Shown here in pieces: positions 18,220 through 26,088 of a DNA stretch of 45,795 bases. A model generated the notes under the pieces. The model was not told the DNA's origin. It was given only the letters and a program-made list of their open reading frames with translations, and searched no databases. Each line of letters begins with the position of its first letter. The first letter of the stretch is position 1. The translations under genes were made by a program, and so were the position numbers. Source of the stretch: Verrucomicrobiota bacterium (GTDB lineage: Bacteria > Verrucomicrobiota > Verrucomicrobiia > Limisphaerales > UBA8199); the NCBI GenBank assembly GCA_012517205.1, contig JAAYVL010000178.1, positions 1-45,795 on the forward strand, written 5' to 3'.

Positions 18220-19157
18220 AGATTGCGCTGGCCATTCTGTTGCAGACAGTCCTGCTGCTGGGGCTTGCGCCTTTTATCAGCGGTTGCATCAAGACTCTGA
18301 AGGCGAACCTTCAAAACCGCCGCGGGCCGCGCGCCTGGCAACCGTATTTGGACCTGTGGAAGTTCCTGCACAAGGACATGGTCATCTCTGAGCACGCGTC
18401 CTGGATTTTTCGAGCGACGCCCCAGGTGTTGTTCTTCACCACGCTGCTCGCCGGCCTGATGATGCCCCTGGTCAGCGTCTCCGCGCCGCTGAGCCTGTTC
18501 GGCGGCGTATTGGCGTTTGCCGGATTGCTGGCGCTGGGGCGGTTCTTTCTGGCGCTTGGCGGGCTGGACCCCGCAAGTGCTTTCGGCGGTATGGGCAGCA
18601 GCCGCGAGATGACGATGGCGGCAATTGCCGAACCGGCCTTGATGCTGGCAATCTTCACTGTGGCCATTGAAGCCCGCTCCACCAATCTCAGCCAGATGCT
18701 ATTGTCCGCCCAGGCCCCGACCTGGCAATTGCTTAACCCCGCGCACGTGCTGGCCTTTGCCGCCCTGTTTATCGTCCTGCTGGCGGAAACCGGCCGTATT
18801 CCAGTGGACAATCCCGCGACGCACCTGGAGCTGACGATGATCCACGAAGCCATGATTCTGGAGTATTCGGGGCGCTACCTGGCGCTGATCGAATGGAGCG
18901 CTTCGATCAAACAGCTTTTGCTGATGGCGCTGTTGTTGAACATCTTTTTCCCCGTCGGCATCACCGCAGATCTGAGCGTGGGCGCGGTAGGGCTTGCGCT
19001 GTTCTGGTTTGTGGCCAAGCTGCTGGCGCTTTCGGCCCTGGTGGTATTGGTCGAAACCACGAATGCCAAGTTACGGCTGTTTCGCGTGCCCGATTTGTTG
19101 AGCGCGGCTTTTATCCTGGGCGCGCTGGCCCTGCTTTCCACCTTCCTTTTTCAATGA
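18216..19157 (+). CDS. hyfC: Membrane anchor subunit (HyfC/HycD, NuoH-like)
   Basis: Protein of 313 residues and eight or so membrane segments. It carries the NuoH/HycD signature cytoplasmic loops: GCIKTLKANLQNRRGPRAWQPYLDLWKFL near residues 23-50, GGMGSSREMTMAAIAEPAL near 130, and AETGRIPVDNPATHLELTMIHEAMILEYSGR near 190-220. These loops connect the electron-transfer arm to the ion-pumping arm. It starts with GTG 18216, overlapping hyfB by four bases, and its stop overlaps the next ATG (ATGA), so synthesis is coupled. The acidic and basic residues of the loops appear intact, suggesting the coupling machinery is under selection. Confidence 0.9.
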   Translation: MKIALAILLQTVLLLGLAPFISGCIKTLKANLQNRRGPRAWQPYLDLWKFLHKDMVISEHASWIFRATPQVLFFTTLLAGLMMPLVSVSAPLSLFGGVLAFAGLLALGRFFLALGGLDPASAFGGMGSSREMTMAAIAEPALMLAIFTVAIEARSTNLSQMLLSAQAPTWQLLNPAHVLAFAALFIVLLAETGRIPVDNPATHLELTMIHEAMILEYSGRYLALIEWSASIKQLLLMALLLNIFFPVGITADLSVGAVGLALFWFVAKLLALSALVVLVETTNAKLRLFRVPDLLSAAFILGALALLSTFLFQ

Positions 19158-19825
19158 AGCCGCTCAACCCGGAATTTGCCTCGCAATGGATCACTCTGCT
19201 CGCAACCGGGATGCTGGTGGTGCAATTGCTGATGGTGGTGCAGCGCATGCTGCTGACCAACATCCGGCTCTTTGCCCTGCAGTCGCTGATGCTGGCGGGC
19301 ATCGCGGTCATCATCGCCTTTTCCCACGCCCATGCCGCGCATGTCTATTGGGTGGCAGGCCTGACGCTGGTGGGCAAAGTCTTCTTTCTGCCGTGGCTGC
19401 TGAGCCGCCAGGTGCGGCGCATTCAAATGGAACATGAGATTGCCCCCCTGCTGAATGCGTCCGCTTCAATGCTGTTGTGCGGGGCGTTTACTTTGCTGGG
19501 CTACATTGTCGCCCGTCCCTTCACTTCTCTGGCCCGGTTGGGCAATAATACGCTGGGCGTTGCCGTGACGTTGCTCTTGACCGGGTTTTTCCTCATGGTC
19601 AACCGCCGCAAAGCCCTTACCCAGGTTCTCGCCCTGTTGACCGTCGAGAACGGCGTCATGCTGGCGGCGGTTGCCCTGACCACCTACGGCATGCCGCTGG
19701 TGGTCGAACTGGGCATCTTCTTTGACCTCATGGTCGCGGTGATGGTGCTGGGCCTGCTGGTCTATCGCATTCGCGAGACGTTCTCCTCGATGGACGTCAG
19801 CAAACTGAGCCAACTGAAAGGATGA
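19154..19825 (+). CDS. hyfE: Small membrane subunit (HyfE, NuoK-like)
   Basis: Protein of 223 residues with seven predicted membrane segments. HyfE proteins have a NuoK-like C-terminal half; here it includes LTVENGVMLAAVALT with a membrane glutamate (near residue 160) and VVELGIFFDLMVAVMVLG with a second acidic pair. These positions correspond to the buried charges of the NuoK proton path. ATG 19154 overlaps the hyfC stop in ATGA; translation upstream of it in the same frame has no start. The next gene overlaps its stop by four bases (ATGA). Confidence 0.85.
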   Translation: MKPLNPEFASQWITLLATGMLVVQLLMVVQRMLLTNIRLFALQSLMLAGIAVIIAFSHAHAAHVYWVAGLTLVGKVFFLPWLLSRQVRRIQMEHEIAPLLNASASMLLCGAFTLLGYIVARPFTSLARLGNNTLGVAVTLLLTGFFLMVNRRKALTQVLALLTVENGVMLAAVALTTYGMPLVVELGIFFDLMVAVMVLGLLVYRIRETFSSMDVSKLSQLKG

Positions 19826-21303
19826 CGCCGTTGGTTCCCATTCTGGTAGTGCCGACGGCGGCGGGGCTGCTCTGCCTGCTGCTGCATTCGCGGCGCGCGA
19901 TGGCGCTGGCGAACGGGCTGGCTTTTACGGTGACGCTGGGGCTGAGCGTGTGGCTGCTGCTGGCGATGCGGCCCGGGCCTCAGGTGGTGACCGAGTGCAA
20001 TGAGTTCTTCCGCGCCGACGCGCTGAGCGCGTGGATGGCCCTGCTGATTTCGGTGGTTTCCCTCGGGAGTTCGATTTATGCCGGGCGCTATTTCCAGCGC
20101 GATCTGGCGGCGGGGGCCGTGACGCCGGGCCGGGTGAAAGAGTTCTATGTGCTGACGCCGCTGTTCGGCGCGGGCATGTTTCTGGTGGTGCTGGCCAATA
20201 ACCTTGGGGTGATGTGGCTGGCGCTGGAGGCCACGGCGTTATCCTCGGTGCTGTTGGTGGCGTTGTACAATCGCAGCACCTCGCTGGAGGCCGCCTGGAA
20301 ATATGTGATCCTGGGCAGCCTGGGGCTGGCGCTCGCGTTATTTGGCACGGTCTTCACTTACGCCGCGGCCATTGATCAGCAGTCGGCGGTTGAGTTGCCC
20401 AGCTTCAACTGGTCGCACCTGATGTCCATCTCCGGCCAGCTCAACCCGCACATGATCAAGCTGGCTTTCGTTTTCGTGTTGGTGGGCTATGGCACCAAAG
20501 CCGGACTGGCCCCCATGCATAACTGGCTGCCGGATGCGCACAGCGAGGCGCCTTCGCCCACCAGCGCGATGCTTTCCGGCGTGTCGTTGAAAGTCGCCCT
20601 CTATGCTTTGGTGCGATTTCATATTTTAACCACGGCTTCCCTGGGCACGTCGTTCAGCCAGACGCTCCTGTTGGTGTTTGGCGTGACCTCGATGTGCGTG
20701 GCGGCTCCCTTCATTCTCGTGCAGTCCAATCTGAAGCGGCTGCTGGCTTATTCCAGCCTGGAACACGTGGGGCTGATCTGCGCGGGGATAGGGCTTAATT
20801 CCCGCATCACCATCTTTGGCGCGCTGCTGCACATGGGGTATCACGCGCTGGCCAAACCAGTGCTGTTTTTCGCGGCCGGCAACCTTCATCAGACCTGCCA
20901 CACGCTGCAACTGCGGCGGATTGGCCCGGGCATGGCGCGGGTGCTGCTGCTGACGGCGTTTTGCCTGGGATTAGCCGGAGTGGCGGCGGTGGGACTGCCT
21001 CCATTTGGCTTGTTCTTCAGCGAGATTCTGGTGTTGAGCGGCGGGTTTGCCGCGGGGCATCTCACGGCGACCGTGCTTCTGCTGGTGGCGATCCTCGCCT
21101 CGTTTTGCGGGCTGCTTTACCAGTTTGCGCGCATTTTGCCGGGCGAACCGAAAGTCGCGCGCAGGAGCGTGCCCGCTCCCCTGGCCGGAGCGCCGGCGAT
21201 GCTTCTGCTGCTGGGGGCGTTGCTGGTGTTCAGCGTGTGGCTGCCGGCTCCGCTGCTCGAAGTCATACGGCAGGCGACCGACATTATCGGAGGAGCACCA
21301 TGA
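19822..21303 (+). CDS. hyfF: Second antiporter-like subunit (HyfF, NuoN/M-like)
   Basis: Protein of 493 residues with about 14 membrane segments. Key charges are present: Glu in VMWLALEATALSS (TM5), Lys in LVGYGTKAGLAPMHNWLPDAHSEAPSP (TM7 and following loop), SNLKRLLAYSSLEHVGL, and Lys in GYHALAKPVLFFAAG (TM12). This is the usual HyfF pattern, giving the complex a second potential ion channel alongside HyfB. No HyfD gene, the third antiporter-like subunit of E. coli Hyf, occurs in the cluster. It overlaps the preceding and following genes by four bases on both sides (ATGA). Confidence 0.9.
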   Translation: MTPLVPILVVPTAAGLLCLLLHSRRAMALANGLAFTVTLGLSVWLLLAMRPGPQVVTECNEFFRADALSAWMALLISVVSLGSSIYAGRYFQRDLAAGAVTPGRVKEFYVLTPLFGAGMFLVVLANNLGVMWLALEATALSSVLLVALYNRSTSLEAAWKYVILGSLGLALALFGTVFTYAAAIDQQSAVELPSFNWSHLMSISGQLNPHMIKLAFVFVLVGYGTKAGLAPMHNWLPDAHSEAPSPTSAMLSGVSLKVALYALVRFHILTTASLGTSFSQTLLLVFGVTSMCVAAPFILVQSNLKRLLAYSSLEHVGLICAGIGLNSRITIFGALLHMGYHALAKPVLFFAAGNLHQTCHTLQLRRIGPGMARVLLLTAFCLGLAGVAAVGLPPFGLFFSEILVLSGGFAAGHLTATVLLLVAILASFCGLLYQFARILPGEPKVARRSVPAPLAGAPAMLLLLGALLVFSVWLPAPLLEVIRQATDIIGGAP

Positions 21304-22895
21304 ACGCACTCCCGGAACTGCAACCCATCCTGGCAAGTTTGACCGAGCGCTTTGGCGCGCAAATCCAGCCCATGCAGATCCCGCGCCCCAACGAAGTTTA
21401 TTTCCAGGGCAAAATGGAGCTGGTGCCCGGCTTTTGCGCGTTGCTTTACAAGGAATGGGGGGCGCGGCTGGCCAGCCTGTTTGCGGATGATGCCCGCGCC
21501 CAAACCGGGGATTTCCACCTGTATTATGTGTTTGCACTGGACGCGGCGCATGGCTTTCTCATCCTGCGCGTCCCGGTGCCGCCATCCCAGCCGCGGTTCG
21601 TCTCCCTGACGAATGCGCTCCCGGCGCTCAACTGGCAGGAGCGGGAAATCCAGGACCTGTTCGGACTCAAGCTCGAAGGCCATCCCAACGCGCGCCCTTG
21701 CGCGCTGCATGATGACTGGCCGGCGGTGCATCCGCTGCGAAAAGATTTTGCTTTGCGCACGGTGCTGCCGCCCTTTGCCGGGGAGCGGCATAAGTTCCGG
21801 GTGGTCGAAGGCGAAGGCGTCTTCCAGGTTCCAGTGGGCCCGGTGCATGCGGGCATCATCGAGCCGGGCCACTTTTTATTCAGCGTTGCCGGGGAGTCCG
21901 TCCTCTACCTGCAAATTCGGCTCTTCTACACCCACAAGGGCACGGAGAAGCTTTTTGAAAACCTGCCGCTGGCCCACGGCGTGGCCCTGGCGGAGAGCAT
22001 CTCCGGCGATTCCGCCTTTGCGCACGCGACGGCCTTTTGTCACGCCATCGAGCGGGCGGCGGGGGTGGAGGCGCCGCCCCGAGCGCGCGCCATGCGCAGC
22101 ATCTGCCTGGAACTGGAGCGCATTTACAACCATATCGGCGATATTGGCGCCATCGCGACCGATGTGGCCTTCGTCGTCGCCAACGCTCACGCCATGCGGC
22201 TCAAGGAGCAGGTCTTGCGCCTGAACGAGCAGCTTGCCGGCAACCGGCTCCTGCGCGGCCTGGCCGCCCCGGGCGGCGTCCGCTCCGACTGGAATACCGC
22301 CCAGGTCGAAGCCCTCCGCCAGCGAGTGGCCTGGCTGCGGCCGGAGTTCGAGTCGCTGGTCGCTTTGATCCGCGAATCTTCCTCCACGCGCGACCGCCTG
22401 GAAACCACGGGGATTCTCAGGCCGGAGACCGCCCGCGACCTGGGGATTGTCGGGCTGGCGGGCCGCGCCTCGGGCTTTGCCCATGACTTGCGCCGCGACT
22501 TCCCGCATGCCGCCTACGCGGATGTGACGTTCACGGTGCCGGTCTTCCAGGAAGGCGACGTGCTCCGGCGCCTGCAGGTCCGCGTTGACGAAGTGCGGCA
22601 GTCGTTTTCCATCATCGAGCAGTTGACGTCCGCCTTGCCTTCGGGCGCGATTCGGGCAAGCCTGCCGGTGCTCCCCCCCGATGTGGTCGCCCTGGGCTAC
22701 GTCGAGGGCTGGCGTGGGGAGATATTCCATTGGATTCGGACCGCCCCGGACGGCCGCCTGGCCCGGTGCAAGATCAAGGATCCCTCCCTGCAAAACTGGC
22801 CGGCACTCAGCGAAGCGATTCAAGATAACATCATTCCCGATTTCCCGGTGATCAATAAGAGCTTCAATCTGTCCTATTCCGGCACGGACCGCTGA
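21300..22895 (+). CDS. hyfG: Hydrogenase-4-like large subunit (HyfG/HycE) without nickel ligands
   Basis: Protein of 531 residues fusing a NuoC-like domain (residues 1-150; LNWQEREIQDLFGL is the NuoC signature) to a NuoD/hydrogenase large-subunit domain (VGPVHAGIIEPGHF, ICLELERIYNHIGDIG). In active group 4 enzymes nickel is held by CGxC near the start of the catalytic domain and CxxC at the end. Here these read ISGDSAFAH (Ser235, Ser238) and NLSYSGTDR (Ser525, Gly528), so all four cysteines are gone. The protein ends at TDR531 with no C-terminal peptide for maturation protease cleavage. It therefore cannot bind a Ni-Fe centre and resembles 'Ehr' complexes. ATG 21300 overlaps the hyfF stop. 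The fold motifs remain, so it is not a decaying gene; its substrate is unknown. Confidence 0.93.
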   Translation: MNALPELQPILASLTERFGAQIQPMQIPRPNEVYFQGKMELVPGFCALLYKEWGARLASLFADDARAQTGDFHLYYVFALDAAHGFLILRVPVPPSQPRFVSLTNALPALNWQEREIQDLFGLKLEGHPNARPCALHDDWPAVHPLRKDFALRTVLPPFAGERHKFRVVEGEGVFQVPVGPVHAGIIEPGHFLFSVAGESVLYLQIRLFYTHKGTEKLFENLPLAHGVALAESISGDSAFAHATAFCHAIERAAGVEAPPRARAMRSICLELERIYNHIGDIGAIATDVAFVVANAHAMRLKEQVLRLNEQLAGNRLLRGLAAPGGVRSDWNTAQVEALRQRVAWLRPEFESLVALIRESSSTRDRLETTGILRPETARDLGIVGLAGRASGFAHDLRRDFPHAAYADVTFTVPVFQEGDVLRRLQVRVDEVRQSFSIIEQLTSALPSGAIRASLPVLPPDVVALGYVEGWRGEIFHWIRTAPDGRLARCKIKDPSLQNWPALSEAIQDNIIPDFPVINKSFNLSYSGTDR

Positions 22896-22912
22896 CCCCG
22901 CCCCCTCCGCCC

Positions 22913-23749
22913 ATGTTTGACATTCTCTACCATAGTTTGGCTACGGGCGTCGTGACCACGGATTATCCGAAGACTCCCGCGCAGACGAGCCGCCAGTCGC
23001 GCGGCCGGCCGGAGATTGACGCGCCGAACTGGAAGGACGCGCGGGCTGCGGTTGCCGCGTGCCCGACCGGGGCCTTGTCCTGCACGGACGGCCCGGAAAC
23101 CCGCCGCGTAACGCTGGACCTGGGCAAATGCACGTTTTGCGGCTTCTGCGCGGAAGCCGATCCGGCCATTCGCATGTCCAACGTGTGCGAACTGGCGGCC
23201 CGGCATAAAGCGGAGTTGACAACTACGATTCAGTATCAGCTCGCGCCCGATGGCACGCACCAGGCGTTGCTTTCTCCGCCGCGCGCCGCGGCTGATCCCC
23301 GGCCTGCGGCGTTGGACGCGGTCGGCGCGCAGTTGAAGGCGCGCATTGCTAAAGTACTGGGCCGCTCGCTGCACATTCGGGAAGTGGATGCCGGTTCGTG
23401 CAATGGCTGCGAGGTCGAGATTGCCGGCCTGAACAGCCCGGTCTATGACCTCGAACGTTTCGGCCTTCATTTTGTGGCCTCGCCGCGTCATGCCGATATG
23501 CTGCTGGTAACCGGGCCCGTTTCCCGCAACATGGAATTAGCGCTGCGCAAAACGTATGAAGCGATGCCGGCTCCGCGCCTGGTGGTGGCCGTGGGCGCCT
23601 GCGGGTGCAGCGGAGGCATTTTCGGAACGAACTATGCCAGCCTGGGCGGCGTGGATAAGGTCATCCCCGTGGATGTCTATGTCCCCGGCTGCCCCCCCAA
23701 TCCATACGCCTTGCTGCACGGCATACTGACGGCGATTGACCGCGGCTAG
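22913..23749 (+). CDS. hyfI: Fused ferredoxin-like / small subunit (HyfH-HyfI fusion)
   Basis: Protein of 278 residues. Residues 1-100 match HycF/HyfH electron-transfer proteins (opening MFDILYHSLATGVVTTDYP, then SRGRPE). Of the two CxxCxxCxxxCP motifs, the first survives only as AACPTGAL and the second as CTFCGFCAEADP, so only one [4Fe-4S] cluster can form. Residues about 140-278 are the NuoB/HyfI small subunit: DAGSCNGCEVEIAGLNSP, GACGCSGGIFG and PGCPPNPYALLHG, with all N2-type cluster ligands present. It should carry electrons from an external donor to the large subunit. The ATG lies 17 bases after hyfG and has no visible Shine-Dalgarno. HyfH and HyfI are normally separate proteins, so the fusion is itself notable. 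Confidence 0.9.
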   Translation: MFDILYHSLATGVVTTDYPKTPAQTSRQSRGRPEIDAPNWKDARAAVAACPTGALSCTDGPETRRVTLDLGKCTFCGFCAEADPAIRMSNVCELAARHKAELTTTIQYQLAPDGTHQALLSPPRAAADPRPAALDAVGAQLKARIAKVLGRSLHIREVDAGSCNGCEVEIAGLNSPVYDLERFGLHFVASPRHADMLLVTGPVSRNMELALRKTYEAMPAPRLVVAVGACGCSGGIFGTNYASLGGVDKVIPVDVYVPGCPPNPYALLHGILTAIDRG

Positions 23750-23814
23750 ACGGCAGGGCTTCTGGCGGCGGGTTACCCGGCATTGTGGGCCGGGCCTTGA
23801 ATCCCTGCCTGCGG

Positions 23815-24904
23815 AGATGAGCTGCCCCGCACCGCGCGGCACGCGAATGGTCTTGAGCATCTCGCCGGGGCGCAGGGCGGTCTGGCGATAAGCGACAAAG
23901 AACTCCGCCAGCGGGAGGGTGCGCTCGATCAGGCGCGCCGGTTTGCCGCGCGCGAGCGATGCCAGCACGACCTGAGCCTCGAGCCCAGCAGCAGGGGGGC
24001 GCTGTCGCCGATGGGGGAGTCGGTGGCCAGGTTGCCGCCCAGGGGGGCGCGGTTGCGGATCAGGCGCGAACCAAAAACGCGCAGCATGTCCGCCAGCGCG
24101 GGAAGTTCGCCCGCCACTAGCTCCTCGATCTGCGTGAAGGTGGCCGCGGCGCCAATGCGCCACTCCGTTTCCGTGCGCTGGATCTCCCGCAATTCCGGCA
24201 CGGCCTCGACCGAGACCAGGGTGGAGAATCTCCGGTGGCGCTTGGTGAGGTCGAGCCCCAACTCCGTGGCCCCGGCCACCAGCCGGGCCTCGGGGAAGCG
24301 CGCCAGCGCGTGGAGCACGCCGGCCAGGGTTGCGGGCCGGAGGAACCTTTCCCCGCCCGCCTCATATTCGACTTCCCCCAGGGGCGGCACCGGCTTCCGC
24401 AACCGGCCGGCGAAGCCATCCCGCCCGGCGGGGATGCGCCCCGGCCCGAAAGCCGCTCCGGCGGCCTGGCGAATCGGGCGGCAGCCGGTGCAGCGGCAGA
24501 GATTGCGCTTAATTGGTCGTCCAGTTGGCCGGCCTGCCGAATATCGCCGCGGTAGTACCCCTCGAAGAGCGACATCACAAACCCCGGCGTGCAATACCCG
24601 CATTGCGAGCCGTGGCGCCGGACCATCTGTTCCTGGACGGGGTGCAACCGGCTGCCGGCCGCCACTCCTTCGACGCTGAGGATCTCGCGCCCCGCCATGA
24701 GGCAGAAGGGGACCAGGCAACTGTTCAGCGCGCGTCGCGTTCCAGGATCACCACGGCGCAGGCGCCGCAATCCCCCTCGGCGCAGCCTTCCTTGGCGCCC
24801 GTCAGCCCGGCATGGCGCAGGTATTGGAGCAGGGTGGTGCTGGGGGAGACGCCCTCGACGTGGACGCGGCGGCCATTGAGAGTGAATTCGATGGCGTTGC
24901 GCAT
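23815..24904 (-). pseudogene. xdhA: Decayed xanthine dehydrogenase small subunit (XdhA: 2Fe-2S plus FAD domain)
   Basis: The reverse strand begins with ATG 24904 (MRNAIEFTLNGRRVHVEGV) and carries CAEGDCGACAVV, then in a second frame NSCLVPFCLMAGREILSVEG and GSQCGYCTPGFVMSLFEGYY, then in a third frame NLCRCTGCRPIRQA and the FAD domain to IRNRAPLGGNLATDSPIGDSAP, then again another frame (EAQVVLASLARGKPARLIER). At least three frameshifts are needed, near 24728-24745, 24505-24520 and 23977-23995. Similarity stops near TIRVPRGAG (about 23835), so the 3' end of the FAD domain is lost. No molybdenum subunit gene is nearby. Several shifts sit in GC- or G-rich runs, so sequencing error is possible for some but unlikely for all. 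Confidence 0.88.
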
Positions 24905-25000
24905 AGCTGGTTGAATAACGCTAAAGCAGACCCCGGAGGCTGTAAATCAAATAGGAAGAGATTGCTGCGCCGGGCGCGCCGGTGTGGTAATCTCCCGGCG

Positions 25001-25936
25001 GTGAAAAGAAGCGGCCTCATCGGGATGTTGCTGCTGGGTTCCGCCCTGGCCTTTGCCCGGGCGGACACCCTGGACCTCGCCGACCTGGCGCAGTCGGCGG
25101 AACAATGGGCCGCGGAGAACCTCGACGAGGATGTCTGGCGCCTGCTGGAGGATGTGGATCGCGAGCAGGTGGAAGGATTTTTCCGCGACCTGCAGCAACG
25201 GCTGGGCGGCGAGTACGTCGTGGACCTCGCCGCGCTCAACCGCACCGCCCAAGCCGTCTTGTCGCTGCTGGAGAGCCGCGCCGAAACCCAGCCGTATGCC
25301 GCCTGGCTCAAAGCGCGGCTCGCCTACCTGGAGGTGGCCGAGGAGTTCCAGCAGAGCCGCCCGGCTCCCCCGCGCCCGCCGGACCAGCCCGCGCCGCCGC
25401 CCACCAACGCGCCGCCGAAAATCGAGCGTGAAGTCTGGACCCGAAAACTCGCGACCGAGCCCTGGCCCCGCGCGGCAACCAATTACGTGCCGCGCCTCAA
25501 GCCCGTTTTTGCGGAGCAGAAAGTCCCGCCCGAATTGGTGTGGATCGCGGAGGTGGAATCCTCCTTCAACCCCCGGGCGCGCAGCCCCGCGGGGGCGGTG
25601 GGGCTGTTTCAGCTCATGCCCGAGACCGCCCGCCAATACGGGCTGCGGACCTGGCCGCTGGACCATCGGCAGCGGCCCGTGGACAGCGCGCGGGCGGCGG
25701 CCAAATACCTGGCCAGCCTCCATAAGCGGTTCAAAGACTGGCGGCTGGCGCTCGCGGCTTACAACGCCGGGGAGGGAACCGTCCAACGGCTGCTGCAAAA
25801 GCGCAAGGCGCGGTCGTTTGACGCCATCGCCCTGCACCTGCCGGCGGAAACGCAGATGTACGTGCCCCGCGTCGAGGCCACCCTCGCGCGCCGCGAAGGC
25901 GTGAAGCTCAGCCAGCTCCGCTTCCCCGGCGGATAG
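25001..25936 (+). CDS. Exported lytic transglycosylase (SLT domain, MltD-like)
   Basis: Protein of about 311 residues from GTG 25001 (VKRSGLIGMLLLGSALAFARA), a signal peptide likely cut at ARA. Longer upstream reading would put the signal sequence inside the protein, so GTG 25001 (or ATG 25025) is preferred; no strong Shine-Dalgarno is seen. A helical domain (residues 25-110) and a proline-rich linker (PAPPRPPDQPAPPPTNAPP) precede the catalytic SLT domain, with catalytic Glu in AEVESSFNPRARSPAGAVGLFQLMP, then AAKYLASLHKRFKDWRLALAAYNAGEG and MYVPRVEA. It cleaves the glycan strand of murein in the periplasm to give anhydro-muropeptides. It starts 96 bases from the decayed xdhA, divergently. Confidence 0.88.
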   Translation: MKRSGLIGMLLLGSALAFARADTLDLADLAQSAEQWAAENLDEDVWRLLEDVDREQVEGFFRDLQQRLGGEYVVDLAALNRTAQAVLSLLESRAETQPYAAWLKARLAYLEVAEEFQQSRPAPPRPPDQPAPPPTNAPPKIEREVWTRKLATEPWPRAATNYVPRLKPVFAEQKVPPELVWIAEVESSFNPRARSPAGAVGLFQLMPETARQYGLRTWPLDHRQRPVDSARAAAKYLASLHKRFKDWRLALAAYNAGEGTVQRLLQKRKARSFDAIALHLPAETQMYVPRVEATLARREGVKLSQLRFPGG

Positions 25937-26088
25937 GCGCAAGCCGGGCCCCGGCGGGCCGAAAAAAGATTGCGAAAAGCGGCTTCCCTTTTCTCCGCGC
26001 CGTGGATAATATGCTGGCGGACAAGATGTTAGGGGCAGCGGATTCAGACCGGCGGAATCGGGAAATGCCCGGCTGACGGCTGCCCGGC

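Noticed and set aside
18893..19153. Upstream extension of the hyfE frame
   Set aside because: It lies inside hyfC in another frame and reads as low-complexity sequence; ATG 19154 overlaps the hyfC stop as in the rest of the operon.
20961..21299. Upstream extension of the large subunit gene in the same frame
   Set aside because: It overlaps hyfF completely in another frame and has no homology; the four-base ATGA overlap at 21300 gives the natural start.
16129..23749. Classification as an active hydrogenase or formate hydrogenlyase
   Set aside because: The large subunit has none of the four nickel-binding cysteines and no maturation tail, and no formate dehydrogenase or maturation genes are present.
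24812..25000. N-terminal extension of the lytic transglycosylase
   Set aside because: It is antisense to the xdhA remnant and would place the signal peptide in the interior of the protein.
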